From Paraspadella gotoi (Eukaryota > Chaetognatha), in NCBI GenBank assembly GCA_051294375.1, contig CM119267.1, positions 2,987,631 through 3,051,630 on the forward strand: a DNA stretch of 64,000 bases, given 5' to 3'. A program made the translations under genes and the position numbers. A model generated the notes under the pieces. That model was not told the DNA's origin. It saw only the letters and a list, made by a program, of their open reading frames with translations, and did not search any database. Shown one piece after another: positions 47,141-58,180 of this stretch (positions are counted from its first letter, which is position 1; the number at the start of each line of letters is the position of its first letter).

Positions 47141-47571
47141 TCAATCGCACATTTTCTCCCGTCGAATTTCCTTTCAGATTTGTTTCCCCTAAAATCCTCG
47201 GCGGAAATATCGACGTCTAAATCTCGCTTTTCCCTTTTCTCAGATTTTTCTCTCTCGGATTTATATTCGGGACTCTCAGATTTATATTCGGACTCAGCGA
47301 ATCGGATTTCGAGCTGTCGATGCAAACCGGGATTCGTTTTCTCGGTCCTTAATGCGTCGCTTGGTCTCTCGGCGACGTGGGCCTCGTTTTTCTTTTTCAA
47401 AATATCCCAGATTCTCGGCGCCGCTTGTTCTTTTTTTTTATTCGGTTCCTCCGCCTCGACATCTATCCGCCATTTTTTTTTTACGAATTGTTTTTCAAAA
47501 CAAAAGTTTAGAAAACTCTCTCTTCTTTTCTCATGAGGCGTAATTCCGTTCAAAAAATGACTTTTCATCAT
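47141..47571 (-). CDS. Charged, disordered exon with start codon, unknown product
   Basis: Minus strand: an ATG at 47571 opens 144 codons. The frame starts MMKSHFLNGITPHEKRRES, then KKKWRIDVEAEEPNKKKEQ, APRIWDILKKKNEAHVAER and RQLEIRFAESEYKSESPEY. It then has the near-repeat YKSESPEYKSER, and LDVDISAEDFRGNKSERK. A strong donor (GA, then GTGAGA at 47140) lies just before an in-frame TGA, so the exon probably continues elsewhere. The residues are mostly charged and the text is not a simple repeat, unlike the hydrophobic antisense frame. No family is recognised; a disordered nuclear or linker segment is possible. Confidence 0.5.
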
Positions 47572-48300
47572 AAATATTGTATGTTAAGGTTTTTTTTTCA
47601 TTCCTCGTTTTGAATTCCCACTCGCCTCAAATTCATTTTGCTCATTTTTTATTCTGCCTGCTCTCTCCTCCTGCGTTTTTTTCCTCCTTTTCATTTGGGT
47701 TCGAAACTCGGCGCCATTTTTTCCAAACCATCTCTCTCCTCTCTCTTCTCTCTTCTTCTCTCTCTTCTCTCTCTCTCGCCCTCTCTCGTTATCTCTCTGT
47801 CCTCTGCTCAGTAAGTCGTCGTTATCTCTCCTCTATCACTCGTCTCTCGTCCTCTCTCTCTCTCTCTCTCTCTCTCGTGCTGTTTACAAAATATGATGGA
47901 GTCTTGGAATGTCGTTCTCTGGGAGCCAAGCGCCCGGATTCTTAGCGAGTCTCATCTTATATTTTTTTCCTTCCTCCTCCTCCTCCTCCTCCTCCTCCTC
48001 CTCCTCCTCCTCCTCTTTTTCTTACCATCTGTTATCTACATCATGAATCGAAAGCAGCAACGAAAGAAAATAAGGATGAGGCAAAAAAGAAAGAATAAAG
48101 AAAAAAAGAAAGAATACGTAGAAAAAGAAAAAAGAATAGAGAAAGAAAGAAAGATTGTTGATGGAAAGAATAGAGAAAGAAAGAGAGAAAGAATAGAGAA
48201 AGAAAGACAAAATAGAAAAAGAAGGAAAGAATATAGAAAGAAAGAAAGAAAAAAAGAAAGAAATAGAAAGAATGATCAAAAAGATAAAAAATAGTTATCT
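47572..48300. repeat. (CT)n, (CTC)n and purine tract
   Basis: CT at 47730-47880, CTC at 47972-48015, then A/G text (GAAAGAAAGA) at 48050-48290. Confidence 0.85.
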
Positions 48301-48513
48301 ATTTATTGGAAACGATTTTATTTTTCAATAATTTCAAAAATAAAATCGTTGCAGAAACTATTTCAAACATTTTCACTTAATGTCCAAACGCAACGAAAGT
48401 TTAGTGGACAAAAAAATGAATAAATATGGGATAAAAACGTTTGCGGCTAATGACAGTGAATTAGTTAATAATAATATTACTTGATACTTGAATAACTGAT
48501 ACTAACTACTTCC

Positions 48514-48692
48514 TATACGAGACCGTGAGAGAGTCTTGATTGAAAGCTTGCAGGGGACCTGCAATGTTATTTTATTGTAAGAGTGATGGAAGCCTTAAAT
48601 CACCAAAGCCTGTCCAAAGTCAGGGGCAAAGACAGCTTATTTATTTAATGAATGGATAATTCTATAACTATATTGGTTGTACCAATTTCATA
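48514..48692 (+). mobile_element. R330 fragment (3' half)
   Basis: From ACGAGACCGTGAGAGAGTC to TTGGTTGTACCAATTTCATA. Confidence 0.8.
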
Positions 48693-48739
48693 AAAAAAAC
48701 AAAAATAACAGCAAGCCAGTTTCGGCAAAGCAAAAGAAA

Positions 48740-48840
48740 ACGAGAAGGAATACAATTGTCATTTTTGGCTTTTGTCGATGGGGAATAGAAAAACATTTTT
48801 GGCAGCAAAAAAAAAATAATAAAATCCACATGGAAGCGGC
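48740..48840 (+). repeat. Second interspersed repeat, empty site for R330
   Basis: ATTGTCATTTTTGGCTTTTG, GGGAATAGAAA, CATTTTTGGCAGCAA and AAAATCCACATGGAAGC match 55236-55523, where R330 interrupts the copy. Confidence 0.75.
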
Positions 48841-49577
48841 TTGCAAACGTCGATCCCATTTTCGTGGACGTAAACAAATAGTTGGCGCCGATGTCTTTGT
48901 CGTTGTTGTTGTTGTCGTTGTTGCCGAATCGAAGGGATTTCTTTTTTGACAGGATTCCACTCAATCTCTTTCTCTTTCCGACGTCTACGGGGCTGGACGA
49001 GGCCTAATGCTGCAAATGCTGCTAATGCTGCTAATGCTTAATGACGCACTGAGCCAATCAATGCCCAGAACTGATGTATAGGAGAATTCGTTTTCTTCGA
49101 AACGTATGTAAACGTAAAGAAATTTAAATGAATGGTTTTAGCGTAAAATAAACTACCAACAATATGAATTGAGTAATAGTTTTTAGTGGAGACTCCAGGC
49201 TATTGAATACTTTCTCTTGTCGAAATCTATTATCAAATTCCGAACATTTTATCCTTTTTTCTAAAAAAAAAAAGGACATAAACGAAATGTGTCTTTTGTT
49301 GATGCTTCTGGGCTTCTGCTCTCTACCTCTTTTTTCCCCCGCTTGGGAAACAATAACACGAAATTCGGCCAACAAAAGACAAACGGTTCAAAAAATAAAA
49401 AAATAAAAAAATAAAATCTCGCCTTCGATGCCTCAGTTGTTTTTTTTCATTCGAAATCGAGCGACGCGTTTTTCGTTTCAAAAAAAAAAAAGATAAAATT
49501 TCTTTGAATCGAAAATCGCGACGAAGAAAAATCGATTTAAGCAGAAAAAAAAATCCGATTCTCGTCGTGGACGCAGG
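48841..49577. other. No supported gene
   Basis: Includes a 9-bp AATGCTGCT array at 49008-49042 and AT-rich text. Confidence 0.5.
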
Positions 49578-49713
49578 ATTCGGGCGATGATCGTAACATG
49601 AGGCGTTGCGAGGCGGTGTTGGCGGCGAAGGCGGCGGGGAAGACAGCGGCGACGACGGCGGGGAAGAAAGCGCCGGCGGCGGGCGAAAATCGAACGATAG
49701 CGTCGTCAGGGAT
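49578..49713 (+). CDS. Weak Ala/Lys-rich exon candidate
   Basis: The acceptor CGTGGACGCAG is followed by DSGDDRNMRRCEAVLAAKAA, GKTAATTAGKKAPAAGENRT, IASSGMR, then GTAGGT as donor. The border sequences are good, but the GGC-rich text is low in complexity and two other frames are open too. Confidence 0.25.
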
Positions 49714-49964
49714 GAGGGTAGGTCGAGATGGAAGCGAGAAACGCCCCCTTTCGATATTTTACACTCTTTTCTTATTACATCCGGGGGTCTTTCGTCCATG
49801 TCCATGTCCGCGGCGTCAAGCGTGTTACTCCTCAATCATTACCTGTTTTTTTCCTCAATGTTAGAGGCGTTGGGTATAACGCCTTTCGATCTCCTTATAA
49901 TGTCAGCTCGTTTTTATTCTCGTCAACTATGCAACTATGCATAGTATGCATCCTACTATCGTGT

Positions 49965-50080
49965 CACACCTCGCGTCTTCCTTTTCGTGTCACACCTCGC
50001 AATCGTTCAATAGTGTCACACTGGGCATCTCAATTTCGTGTCGCACCTCTCGTATCCACTCCAGTCGCGCGGTTCGATTC
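49965..50080. repeat. 26-bp minisatellite, four copies
   Basis: Each unit starts TGTCACACCTCGC or TGTCACACTGGGC and is 26 bp long. Confidence 0.85.
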
Positions 50081-50520
50081 GCTTCGGTGTTGTCAATGCA
50101 ATCGTCATGGCAACGGCGTTGACTTGCGTCGCCGCCGCTGGAGGGGGACACTTGGTTCGTATCTAGACGAGGAATCGATAATTTTTTTTTATTTGTTTTT
50201 TTTTTCTTATTTTAATGTAGAGGGGAAAAATATCGGGGAAAGGTTTAGATTATAACGGATATTTTCTACACCGTTGTAACTGTTAAGTTAGATAAGCTAT
50301 CCTTAATTGTTTAAATGTTTTCCGAAAAAGAACCATGTCTAACATTTCAGAATTTATACATGCGTCGTTAGTGATTGATAAAGGTTGAATCAGAATTTGT
50401 TCTAAATTTTTTTTTTCAGGTGAAATAAGAAAATAAATTTGGGATAGACATTGCCTATTTCAAATATTACAAAACCAATTTAGAAAGTTAGTATCTATAT
50501 TTTTCTTTGTTGATTAAAAA
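50081..50520. other. No supported gene
   Basis: AT-rich text only. Confidence 0.5.
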
Positions 50521-50747
50521 TTCTTTGAAACATTATACCACTTCATCGATAGGGAAGCCAGGTACTCTAGGAGTGAATAAATAAGACAGTGAGAGAGTCT
50601 TGATTGAAAGCTTGCAGGGACCTATGTCATTATCTTGTCAGAGTGATGGAGGCCTTAAACCACCAAAGCCTGTCCAAAGTCAGGGGCAAGATAGCTTATT
50701 TATTAAATGAATGGATAATTTTTATATTGGTTGTACCAATTTCATAA
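50521..50747 (+). mobile_element. R330 repeat (3' two-thirds)
   Basis: TTCTTTGAAACATTATACCA through TTGGTTGTACCAATTTCAT. Confidence 0.85.
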
Positions 50748-50823
50748 TAAAAAATGGGAATATTAGATTAGATTTTCAAACGTTTATATTGCAATTTAAT
50801 AGTCAAAATACTAAAAATAACAG

Positions 50824-51037
50824 AACGAAATTTTCGATCCTGACGAATTCGATCCGAAAGTTTTGACTCTGAGAAGAAACAAAACGTCAACCGTTGAGTT
50901 TGATCCCGCGCCCGCTTGGAACGCCACCAACGAACAAAACAAAAGGGTACAGACGAAGGACAATAAAGTCGAGTACAAGACAAACGGAGAGTTGGACAAG
51001 AAAAATTTGCAAGTGGCCTTTGTTGACACGAATCGGG
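50824..51037 (+). CDS. Exon of an unknown plus-strand gene
   Basis: The acceptor AAAATAACAG is followed by NEIFDPDEFDPKVLTLRRNK, TSTVEFDPAPAWNATNEQNK, RVQTKDNKVEYKTNGELDKK, NLQVAFVDTNR. Then comes one base before GTAAAA (51038). It could instead run on to a stop at 51057 as GKKKKD. If spliced, the single leftover base plus the first two bases of the exon at 51935 give a Glu codon, so the two join in phase as VDTNR-E-YCLAILSDL. The peptide is hydrophilic, non-repetitive and protein-like over 70 codons. I do not recognise the family. Confidence 0.5.
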
Positions 51038-51934
51038 GTAAAAAAAAAAAGGATTGAAACTTGAGCGAATTACAATTTGTAAATGTGATTTTATCTTTGC
51101 CGTAGAGATAGAAATGTTAACATTTTACTTCTTTATGAAATTACCTCGATTTTTATATAACTTGATGAGATGATTTTAAAGTACAAGTATTTTATGGTCG
51201 GTTCTCACAAAGGCAGAATGAATGATCCTACTAGTATTAAATGTTAAATTCATACTACGGATCTGTCATCAGTCTGTCACACTGCAGATGGGTCCCATCC
51301 CGTCCCGTCCCTATTAATAATTTTTTCCCGTACATCCATGAAGAGCCAATACTCAAATCATATCCTGGCGGCTACAATATTCTACAATATTCTACAATGT
51401 TCTATTGTGACGATCTTAAAGGCCGAGTGGTCGAACGGATGTTTTGAACTCGAAGCCGACAAAGTTCCCGACTCCCGCATAAACTGGAAGAAGTTAAAGG
51501 ACGAAGTAATCCAACGCTCATCTTGTGATAATAATCGTTAAAAAGTTAAGGATATAAAGTTAAATACAAATGTCGTAATGAATACGGTTAAATTCAGGCG
51601 AAACCGATTCTTCACGACGATAGAAATTCCGTGGCGAGGACGAGAAGAAAGCATCGTTTGTCTCGTCGTCGGCGTTTTGACGCTGATTTCGGTCACGTGA
51701 CTGAGAGCTCTTGGATTACTCATGGACATTAATCGAGATATGAATATTAAATAATTAATGATGAAGAAATGAGATAAATACTAATTAAGAACGCCTAAAT
51801 TTTCGCCCCTGCGAAACACGACGTTTTTGTTAATTGAAATTCATTGTCTGTGCCGTTTTTCCATTGATCAATGAAAACTGATGACAAAATTCATATTGTT
51901 TTTATTTACTCAACCTTCGCTTAACGAGTTTCAG
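51038..51934. other. Presumed intron with further open frames
   Basis: A plus-strand frame at 51420-51540 (AEWSNGCFELEADKVPDS, RINWKKLKDE) and one at 51597-51690 (AKPILHDDRNSVARTRRK) look protein-like. Neither fits the phase of the flanking exons. Confidence 0.35.
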
Positions 51935-52047
51935 AATATTGTCTTGCTATTTTGTCGGATTTGGATATTTACGGTGCTTTCGCTAAAGGATTCGACGTCA
52001 GCGACAAAAAAGCGGATCGAGCGGAAAACATATTCCTCAACAATAAG
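51935..52047 (+). CDS. Exon of the same unknown plus-strand gene
   Basis: The acceptor CTTAACGAGTTTCAG is followed by two leftover bases and 37 codons, YCLAILSDLDIYGAFAKGFD, then VSDKKADRAENIFLNNK, and a donor AAG then GTTGGG. There is no methionine, and the frame closes within the putative intron (GTTGGGTTATAA). Splice borders on both sides plus phase agreement with 50824-51037 support it. The mix of hydrophobic and acidic residues suggests a folded helical segment. Function unknown. Confidence 0.5.
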
Positions 52048-52495
52048 GTTGGGTTATAATCCACCGAAAAACAACCGTAAAGTTTTCTTTTTTTAACTTC
52101 ATCGATGGATGTATATTCACTCCAAGGATGACAGCAAAAAATTATTGAGTATTATTGAATTATTTAAAAACTAATTATTTTTTCAAAAAACGCCAAAATC
52201 CCAGTCGGCGAAAGTAAAATTTTACCCCAAAGTATTATCACTTAGTATTGGTAAAGATTGAATAATGGGGAAAAAAGGGATCAAAATGAAAGATAGATTA
52301 TATACATTGTTTCGGGATTTTCTTACACAATTATGTCTAACCACGTTGGAAAATCGACTTCTGCTCTTGAAATATTCTTCGTAAATGAAAATTGAAATTC
52401 AGGAGCGACTTTGACGCCAAGAGAAATACAACACAATAGTTTTTTTTTTTAAAAAAAAGAAGAAAGTGATCTCTGTCTCTCAAAAGCTCTCAAAA
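52048..52495. other. AT-rich, presumed intron
   Basis: No supported exon seen. Confidence 0.5.
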
Positions 52496-52720
52496 AGGCG
52501 TCAAATTTTTTGAGAATGCGAATCGGAAGTTTGACGCTTTGAAGGACTTGAGACTTCTTAGTGACGACGAACGACGACGACAACGACCATGAGAGCGACG
52601 ACGACGACGACGACGACGACAACGACCATGAGAGCGACGACGACGATGAAAACGACGACTCTCTTCCAAAACAAATTTGGCGGAGTCGACGCGCCACTTT
52701 ACTTTCTTCGCCACGATGCG
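52496..52720 (+). CDS. Weak exon candidate running into (GAC)n
   Basis: After GCTCTCAAAAAG the frame reads VKFFENANRKFDALKDLRLL, then SDDE. A frame change inside the following GAC repeat then gives NDDDNDHESDDDDDDDD and DENDDSLPKQIW. The first 24 residues are convincing, the rest is trinucleotide repeat. The minus strand is open too (KVKWRVDSAKFVLEESRR), so strand is not certain. Confidence 0.25.
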
Positions 52721-53171
52721 TCGAGTCAAACTGGAGTTCTTTTTTTTTTTTGGTTATGAAAACTAAATATTAATTACTCGAGAGTCATCGCTGGTACGTG
52801 ATTAATATTTAATTCACTATAATATTGTAGCTGGGACTCCCACGTGTGATTTTAAATTAAATAACAATTCATTTTCGAGTTATCATTTTATAACGTGTAC
52901 GTAAGGCTTAAAAACAAAACAATATTTTAATTTAAATTTCTCTTTAGGTTCCGACGTTTGTTTTGGTTACATTCTTCTTCCTCATGCCCCCTCCTCTTCA
53001 ATCCCCCTTCCACTCCCCCCACTTCTTCCCCCTCCCCCCTTTTCCCTTCTCTTCATCCTCCCTTCCCTGCCCCAAACTCCTACCCCTCTTCCCGAAAAAG
53101 GGCAGAAAGAAAAATAATCAGAATAAAAATAAAAGACGACGGACGACGACGACGACGACGACGAACGACGA

Positions 53172-53203
<32 letters not shown>

Positions 53204-53718
53204 TCATAATCGTTTCGAGATTTTGTTTTGGAAAACGACGACGACGACGACGACGACGAAAAGGCGCGACGACTTCGAATTGAAACGAAAATAATTCATC
53301 CACGTGACTCGTCTAACGACAACTCCAGCTGGAATTATTATCAAGTACATTTATGATTGAATACGAATATGTACGTCCGAACACTGTTAAAGCTGAAATA
53401 ATTCTTTATGATTTAAGGATACCGTTGTTTATCGTTTATTGTTTAAACTTAAAAAAATTATATCCATATTATATCCACAGTGGTATCTTAAAGTTAAAGT
53501 ATGCACAGAATAAAAGAATTATTAACAACGATTAAAAAATAAATAAGTATGTCGTCAATGTAAACGACATCGACTGTGTTCGAGTAATGAGAAGAATGAA
53601 TTATAAATAATAACTGAGATCGTTTATAAATCTTCGACTCATACTCGTCATCTGGCGAATCAAGACTCAAGACTCAAGGGCTCAGAAATGATGAGTTTGT
53701 CATTTTTTCCTTTGACAG
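52721..53718. other. Pyrimidine tract, (GAC)n arrays, AT-rich text
   Basis: C/T text at 52966-53090, GAC arrays at 53138-53203 and 53236-53262. The frame across the second array (DFVLENDDDDDDD, EKARRLRIETKIIHPRD) is open but unsupported. Confidence 0.5.
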
Positions 53719-53794
53719 GATGTTTGTCCCGTGGACGGAGGGTGGAGAGAGGGGCTGGACGGGTGGGGTGGTACAATTCAACCCGTCCGATCCG
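53719..53794 (+). CDS. Possible exon, unknown product
   Basis: An excellent acceptor (TTTTTTCCTTTGACAG) is followed by one leftover base, then MFVPWTEGGERGWTGGVVQF, NPSDP, and GTATTC as a possible donor. Without that donor the frame continues VFTLEMIVFTLF into a CT tract. A second frame (DVCPVDGGWREGLDGWGG) is open as well. Strand agrees with the exons at 50824-52047, but phase requires an unseen exon between. Confidence 0.35.
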
Positions 53795-54127
53795 GTATTC
53801 ACGCTAGAGATGATTGTTTTCACTCTCTTCTCTCTCTCTCACTCTCTCCCTCTCTCTCACACCTCCCTTCCGATTCCTAGCGATTAATTTCGCCCACTCC
53901 CTCTCTCTCTCCCTCACATCCCAACCACCACCGCCCCCTCCCACGACCTCCCAAACCGCCTCTCTACCCCCCCTTCCCTCCCCCTTACCCTGCCCCCTAG
54001 AGGACGGCGGCTTATGGAGCCGCTAATGAGGGTAAGGGGGAAAAGCGTTTGGCCACCGCGGACTCGAGGCCGACAAAAGGTCAAGGATAAGTTAGAGAGG
54101 GTGAGGCGAGAGGGAAGAGAGAGAGAG

Positions 54128-54192
<65 letters not shown>

Positions 54193-54347
54193 TGAAATGA
54201 AGCGATCCTAATTTCGTCGGTCAGTTAACCGACGAGCTTTCGCTCTTGAAACCCGACGGCCGAACGACGACGACGACGACGATGACGCTCTCCGCCTCTT
54301 GGCGTCTCGATGTCGCCGTCGCAGAATCTCAAGAGTTCGACGCTCCG

Positions 54348-54421
<74 letters not shown>

Positions 54422-54460
54422 ACAGAGGCAGCCCGGTCGGGACCGGTCTGACCCATAGGG
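53795..54460. repeat. (CT)n / (GA)n blocks with a GC-rich island
   Basis: CT-rich 53815-53990, GA 54105-54195, CT 54348-54421. The island 54200-54347 is open on both strands (e.g. FVGQLTDELSLLKPDG), too ambiguous to call. Confidence 0.7.
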
Positions 54461-55235
54461 GGCGTAAAGGGGTTGAGGGCTGGGGTGGACTTTTTCGGGG
54501 TCATCTTTAAGTCTTGATCATCGCATACGAGCCTTTGAATGAGTCTCTCTTCCCTCGATTCGTCGAGCTTTGAAAAGATAATGGGATAATTAACGCTAAT
54601 ACGTTTAATTAATATTGATATTGACTCAATTGAATATTATTCAATGAGTATTGTCTATGAAATACTTTTATTTATTCCATAGCTATATAAGGTATGTTTC
54701 ATTCTTTTTTATACATTAATATACCATTTGATTTACATTTAAAGTTAACCTGAATTTTAAGCTCCATATTTTCACTTCTCTGCTCCTATAAAATTGACCC
54801 TTTACCATTAACCCCTGAACCCTTTTGTCTGTCCCCTCTGACGCCGGGGGATCGTGAATCTTTGACCAGTGACCAGTGACCACTGACCACCCTCTGAACT
54901 CCCCGTCTGAACTCCCCAGCATTGCCCACCACCACCCATACCCCCTTCCCGACCCTCCTTCCATTAACGAATTTTCTTTGACGGATGAATCAATATTTTA
55001 TGTTCTCCTCTCATTTTCTACGCGCGACTCATTATTCGATCGAGGAGGGAACAGTTACTGAGGGACGAGAGACTGGAGAATGGAGAAAGAAAGAAAGAAA
55101 GAATAGAAAAAGAAGAAAGGAGGAATGAGGAAAGAAAGAAGAAATAAGAATGACCAAAAAGAGAATAAAGAGATACATATTTTAAATTGTAGTGAAGGGG
55201 AGTGATGAAGGGACCGATCAATGAAGAAAACGAAT
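54461..55235. other. No supported gene
   Basis: AT-rich, then a purine tract at 55080-55170. Confidence 0.5.
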
Positions 55236-55523
55236 TGTCATTTTTGGCTTTTGTCGTTAGGGAATAGAAAATCATTTTTGGCAGCAATACAATACAATTG
55301 ACACATTCTTTGAAACATTTATACCACTTCATTAAATAGGGAAGCCAGGTACTCTGGGAGTGAATAAACGAGACTGTGAGAGAGTCTTGATTGAAAGCTT
55401 GCAGGGACCTGCTATGTTAATATCTTGTAAGAGTGATGGAGTTAGGTGCGAGATAGCTTATTTAATAAATGAATGGATAATTTTTATATTTGGTTGTACT
55501 AATTTCATAAAATCCACATGGAA
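55236..55523 (+). mobile_element. Interspersed repeat split by an R330 insertion
   Basis: The outer repeat (ATTGTCATTTTTGGCTTTTG, GGCAGCAA, AAAATCCACATGGAAGC) is interrupted from 55295 to 55508 by R330, which has an internal deletion after GTAAGAGTGATGGAG. Confidence 0.8.
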
Positions 55524-55983
55524 GCAGGGAGGCTGCAGACTCGAGACTGGACAGGAGACTTGACGCTTGAGACTTGACAGCGAAGAGTAATGAATGAAGA
55601 CAGGAAACCGAGAGCGCGCGATTTTAGCGTCTTATTGAGATTTGATCCAAACCTTTAAGATAAATCAAAGTTTCGTTCGAATACGAATGGTCCCAAGGGA
55701 TTAACCAAGTCGAGAAAAATTACCAGGAAAGTTATAATGGATCATTGAATGTATTGGAAAAAAGATATATTAAAATATACAAGAAGAGTCCAACATAATG
55801 TCGTTACAAAATTACCGCCTGTGAGAATAAAGGAGAAACAAAAATATAAATAAGTCGGCGAAAATAAACAGAAAATCGAAAAAAAAGGAAAAAAAAGAGA
55901 AAATCATTAGATCCTCCTTCAAAGGAAAGACTTCTTATCTTTCATCCACGAAAAGGTTCGCAAAAAAATAAAGATGGACATTC
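55524..55983. other. No supported gene
   Basis: Mixed AT-rich text. Confidence 0.5.
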
Positions 55984-56310
55984 CGGCCTTATTTTCCCAA
56001 AGCGACCTGTTTCATCTTAAATTCGGAATTAAATTAGTTATTAAATTTAAAGATTAGGTTAAAGGTTTATATTAAAAGTTTGGTTAAGGATTAGGGTTTA
56101 AGATTAGATTAGTGGTTAAGGTTAGGGTTTAAAGACTTGTGTTTAATGTTAAGGATTAATTATATTAAAAATAATAAAAATTAGTATTTAGGGTTTAAGG
56201 TTAAGGTTTAAGATTAGATTTTAGATAATGGCTAAAGATTATAATATAAGTTTTAAAACATATTAAGGCAAAATATTAAGGTTAAATGGGACGCTTTGGG
56301 AAAATAGAAC
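55984..56310. mobile_element. TTAGGG-core inverted-repeat element, best-preserved copy
   Basis: Left end GGCCTTATTTTCCCAAAGCG then ACCTGTTTCATCTTAAATT. Right end AAGGTTAAATGGGACGCTTT then GGGAAAATAGAACC. The core of about 240 bp is degenerate TTAGGG/TTAAGG. No coding capacity. Confidence 0.75.
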
Positions 56311-56346
56311 CTAATTTCCTTCATTCGTCTTTTCCTTCTTTTTTAG

Positions 56347-56531
56347 TCAACGTTGAAATTCATTTGGAGTTAAGGCGAGAAAGTCTCGGGTTCGAGGCGA
56401 CTTCGCCGAAAAAGCCAGACGAATTTGCAAAAAAAAAAAGAACATCGACAACAACAACAACAACAAAAGAAGGCGGTTCTGTCGGTTTTGGTCGGTTTTG
56501 TCGGTTTTGGTCGGTTTTGTCGGCTTCATAA
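56347..56531 (+). CDS. Possible exon, unknown product
   Basis: A strong acceptor (CTTTTCCTTCTTTTTTAG) is followed by two leftover bases, then NVEIHLELRRESLGFEATSP, KKPDEFAKKKRTS. A Thr run from (ACA)n follows, then EGGSVGFGRFCRFWSVLSAS from a GTCGGTTTTG repeat, and TAA. The first 35 residues are unique and protein-like; the tail is repeat-derived and may not be coding. It begins about 37 bases after the end of the TTAGGG-core element. Confidence 0.4.
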
Positions 56532-56819
56532 GTCGGTTTTGTTCGTCTTGAGGAGAAAAAAATTGTTTCAAGTTAATTTTCCCATCAGTTGGAGACCAAA
56601 GAAGAGATAAGAGGAAAGACAAATTCCGTTCGTGAAATTCTTATTTCCAGACTTAAAAAATATTGATATAAGAAAACAAAACCAAGCGACTTTTGTCTTA
56701 AAGAGTACGAACATGAAAATAGAACATAAAATCCAAATATAAGTTATAGTTTTATTAGAATTGTTTACTTACATGATCCATTTAAAAAAAAAGAAATTCA
56801 CTTTAGATAGTCTGTCTCA

Positions 56820-56823
56820 TCTC

Positions 56824-56873
<50 letters not shown>

Positions 56874-56895
56874 CTCTCTCTCTCTTTCTTCTCTC

Positions 56896-56957
<62 letters not shown>

Positions 56958-56976
56958 TCTCTCATCTCTCCCTCCA

Positions 56977-57011
<35 letters not shown>
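56820..57011. repeat. (CT)n tract before an acceptor
   Basis: About 190 bases of CT with few interruptions, ending CCCACTCCTACACACACAG. Confidence 0.95.
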
Positions 57012-57012
<1 letters not shown>

Positions 57013-57028
57013 ACTCCTACACACACAG

Positions 57029-57133
57029 GTGCATATCATTAATGGCCAGTGTCGTTGCCCTCTTAATTGCCAAATTCCCGGTCGCCGCATCGCGTCGCCC
57101 ACTCAGTCAATAACATTAACAACCCGAGGAAAT
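57029..57133 (+). CDS. Possible exon after (CT)n acceptor
   Basis: Following ACACACACAG at 57019-57028 the frame reads VHIINGQCRCPLNCQIPGRR, then IASPTQSITLTTRGN. Closely spaced Cys (CRCPLNC) would suit a small disulphide-rich module, but I cannot assign one. The 3' border is unclear. A second frame (MASVVALLIAKFPVAASRRP) is also open. Confidence 0.3.
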
Positions 57134-58027
57134 TTGTTAATTTCTTTTTTTCATAATCTTTCGTAAAGTAAAAATTAATAAAATTTTAACTTATTTTAAT
57201 ATTCTTAAATAGTTTCATCTTTCTCCGTTATATTTTTCCCGACTTTTTCCCCAATCCCCATTGACCTTCTACTCGCTACTCTTCTCCCTGCTTCCCTTCC
57301 CCCAACAAATCAATTCCCCCACCCCTTTCCTTTTCTCCTCCCCTTCCTCCTCCTCTCCATCCCTTCCCCCTTTCGTAATTCGCCCACCCCCTTCCTTCCT
57401 CCTCCCTCTCCATCCTTCCCCCTTTCGCAATTCGCCCACCTCCCAAAACGAAAGAATCAGATAAAGATCTTCTACTTTGGCCACCAATCGCTTTTCCTGG
57501 GAACGGAAGAGATAGATAGATAGAAAGAAAGAGAGAAAGAAAGAGAGAAAGAAGAGCCTCAATGGGCGAAGTATTGGATGACGCGGTAACCACGACCGCC
57601 CCCCCCTCCCCTCGGAAAAAGGCCGAGATGACTACTTGCCATGTTGGATGAGAACATTGCAATTAAAGGTTTTTGGGGAATGTGATATAATTTTTAGTGC
57701 CACACAGACAGAACAAATTACCGCCTGTTTTGGTTCGCTTCAAAACTTCGGATCTAACTATATTCCGCTACTACAGGTTAGACGTCCCGTCTCGCTTACT
57801 ATCATTGACACCAATGGGGCTCGAACCCAAGGGCGCTTGGTTGAAAGGGAGAACGCTCGCTCTAACGCCACCGTGGTTTCGCCGATGCAATCAGGCGGGT
57901 GGCGATAGTGAACGCGTTGCCACTTGCGTTGCCACTTGCCACAATATTTCAGTATTTCCCGATCAAAGATCCTTTTATTCATTTGAACCGGTTAAAATAT
58001 GGGGATTAATAAATGACTACAATAGCT
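57134..58027. other. No supported gene
   Basis: C/T text 57240-57440, then mixed sequence. A plus-strand frame at 57636-57908 is open for 90 codons without splice support. A GGGTTCGAGCCCC box lies on the minus strand at 57816-57828. Confidence 0.45.
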
Positions 58028-58180
58028 AATAAACAACTAAAAGAACGAGACTGTGAGACAGTATTGATTGACAGTTGTCAGAGTCTTGCTTCTGTGCTTC
58101 AGTATGTAAGACTAAGAAGGATCGATCAGGGAGGTCTTAGTCCAAAGTCAAAGGTAAGAAAGCTTATTTATAATAAATTT
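58028..58180 (+). mobile_element. R330 fragment, diverged
   Basis: GAACGAGACTGTGAGACAGT onward, with weaker matches to AAAGTCAAGG and AGCTTATTTAT. Confidence 0.6.

Noticed and set aside
57800-57890. tRNA-like stretch with GGGTTCGAGCCCC on the minus strand
   Set aside because: The T-arm box is good and TGGCGTTAGAGCGAGC resembles an A box, but no acceptor stem or anticodon stem can be paired. At most it is a decayed tRNA-derived fragment.
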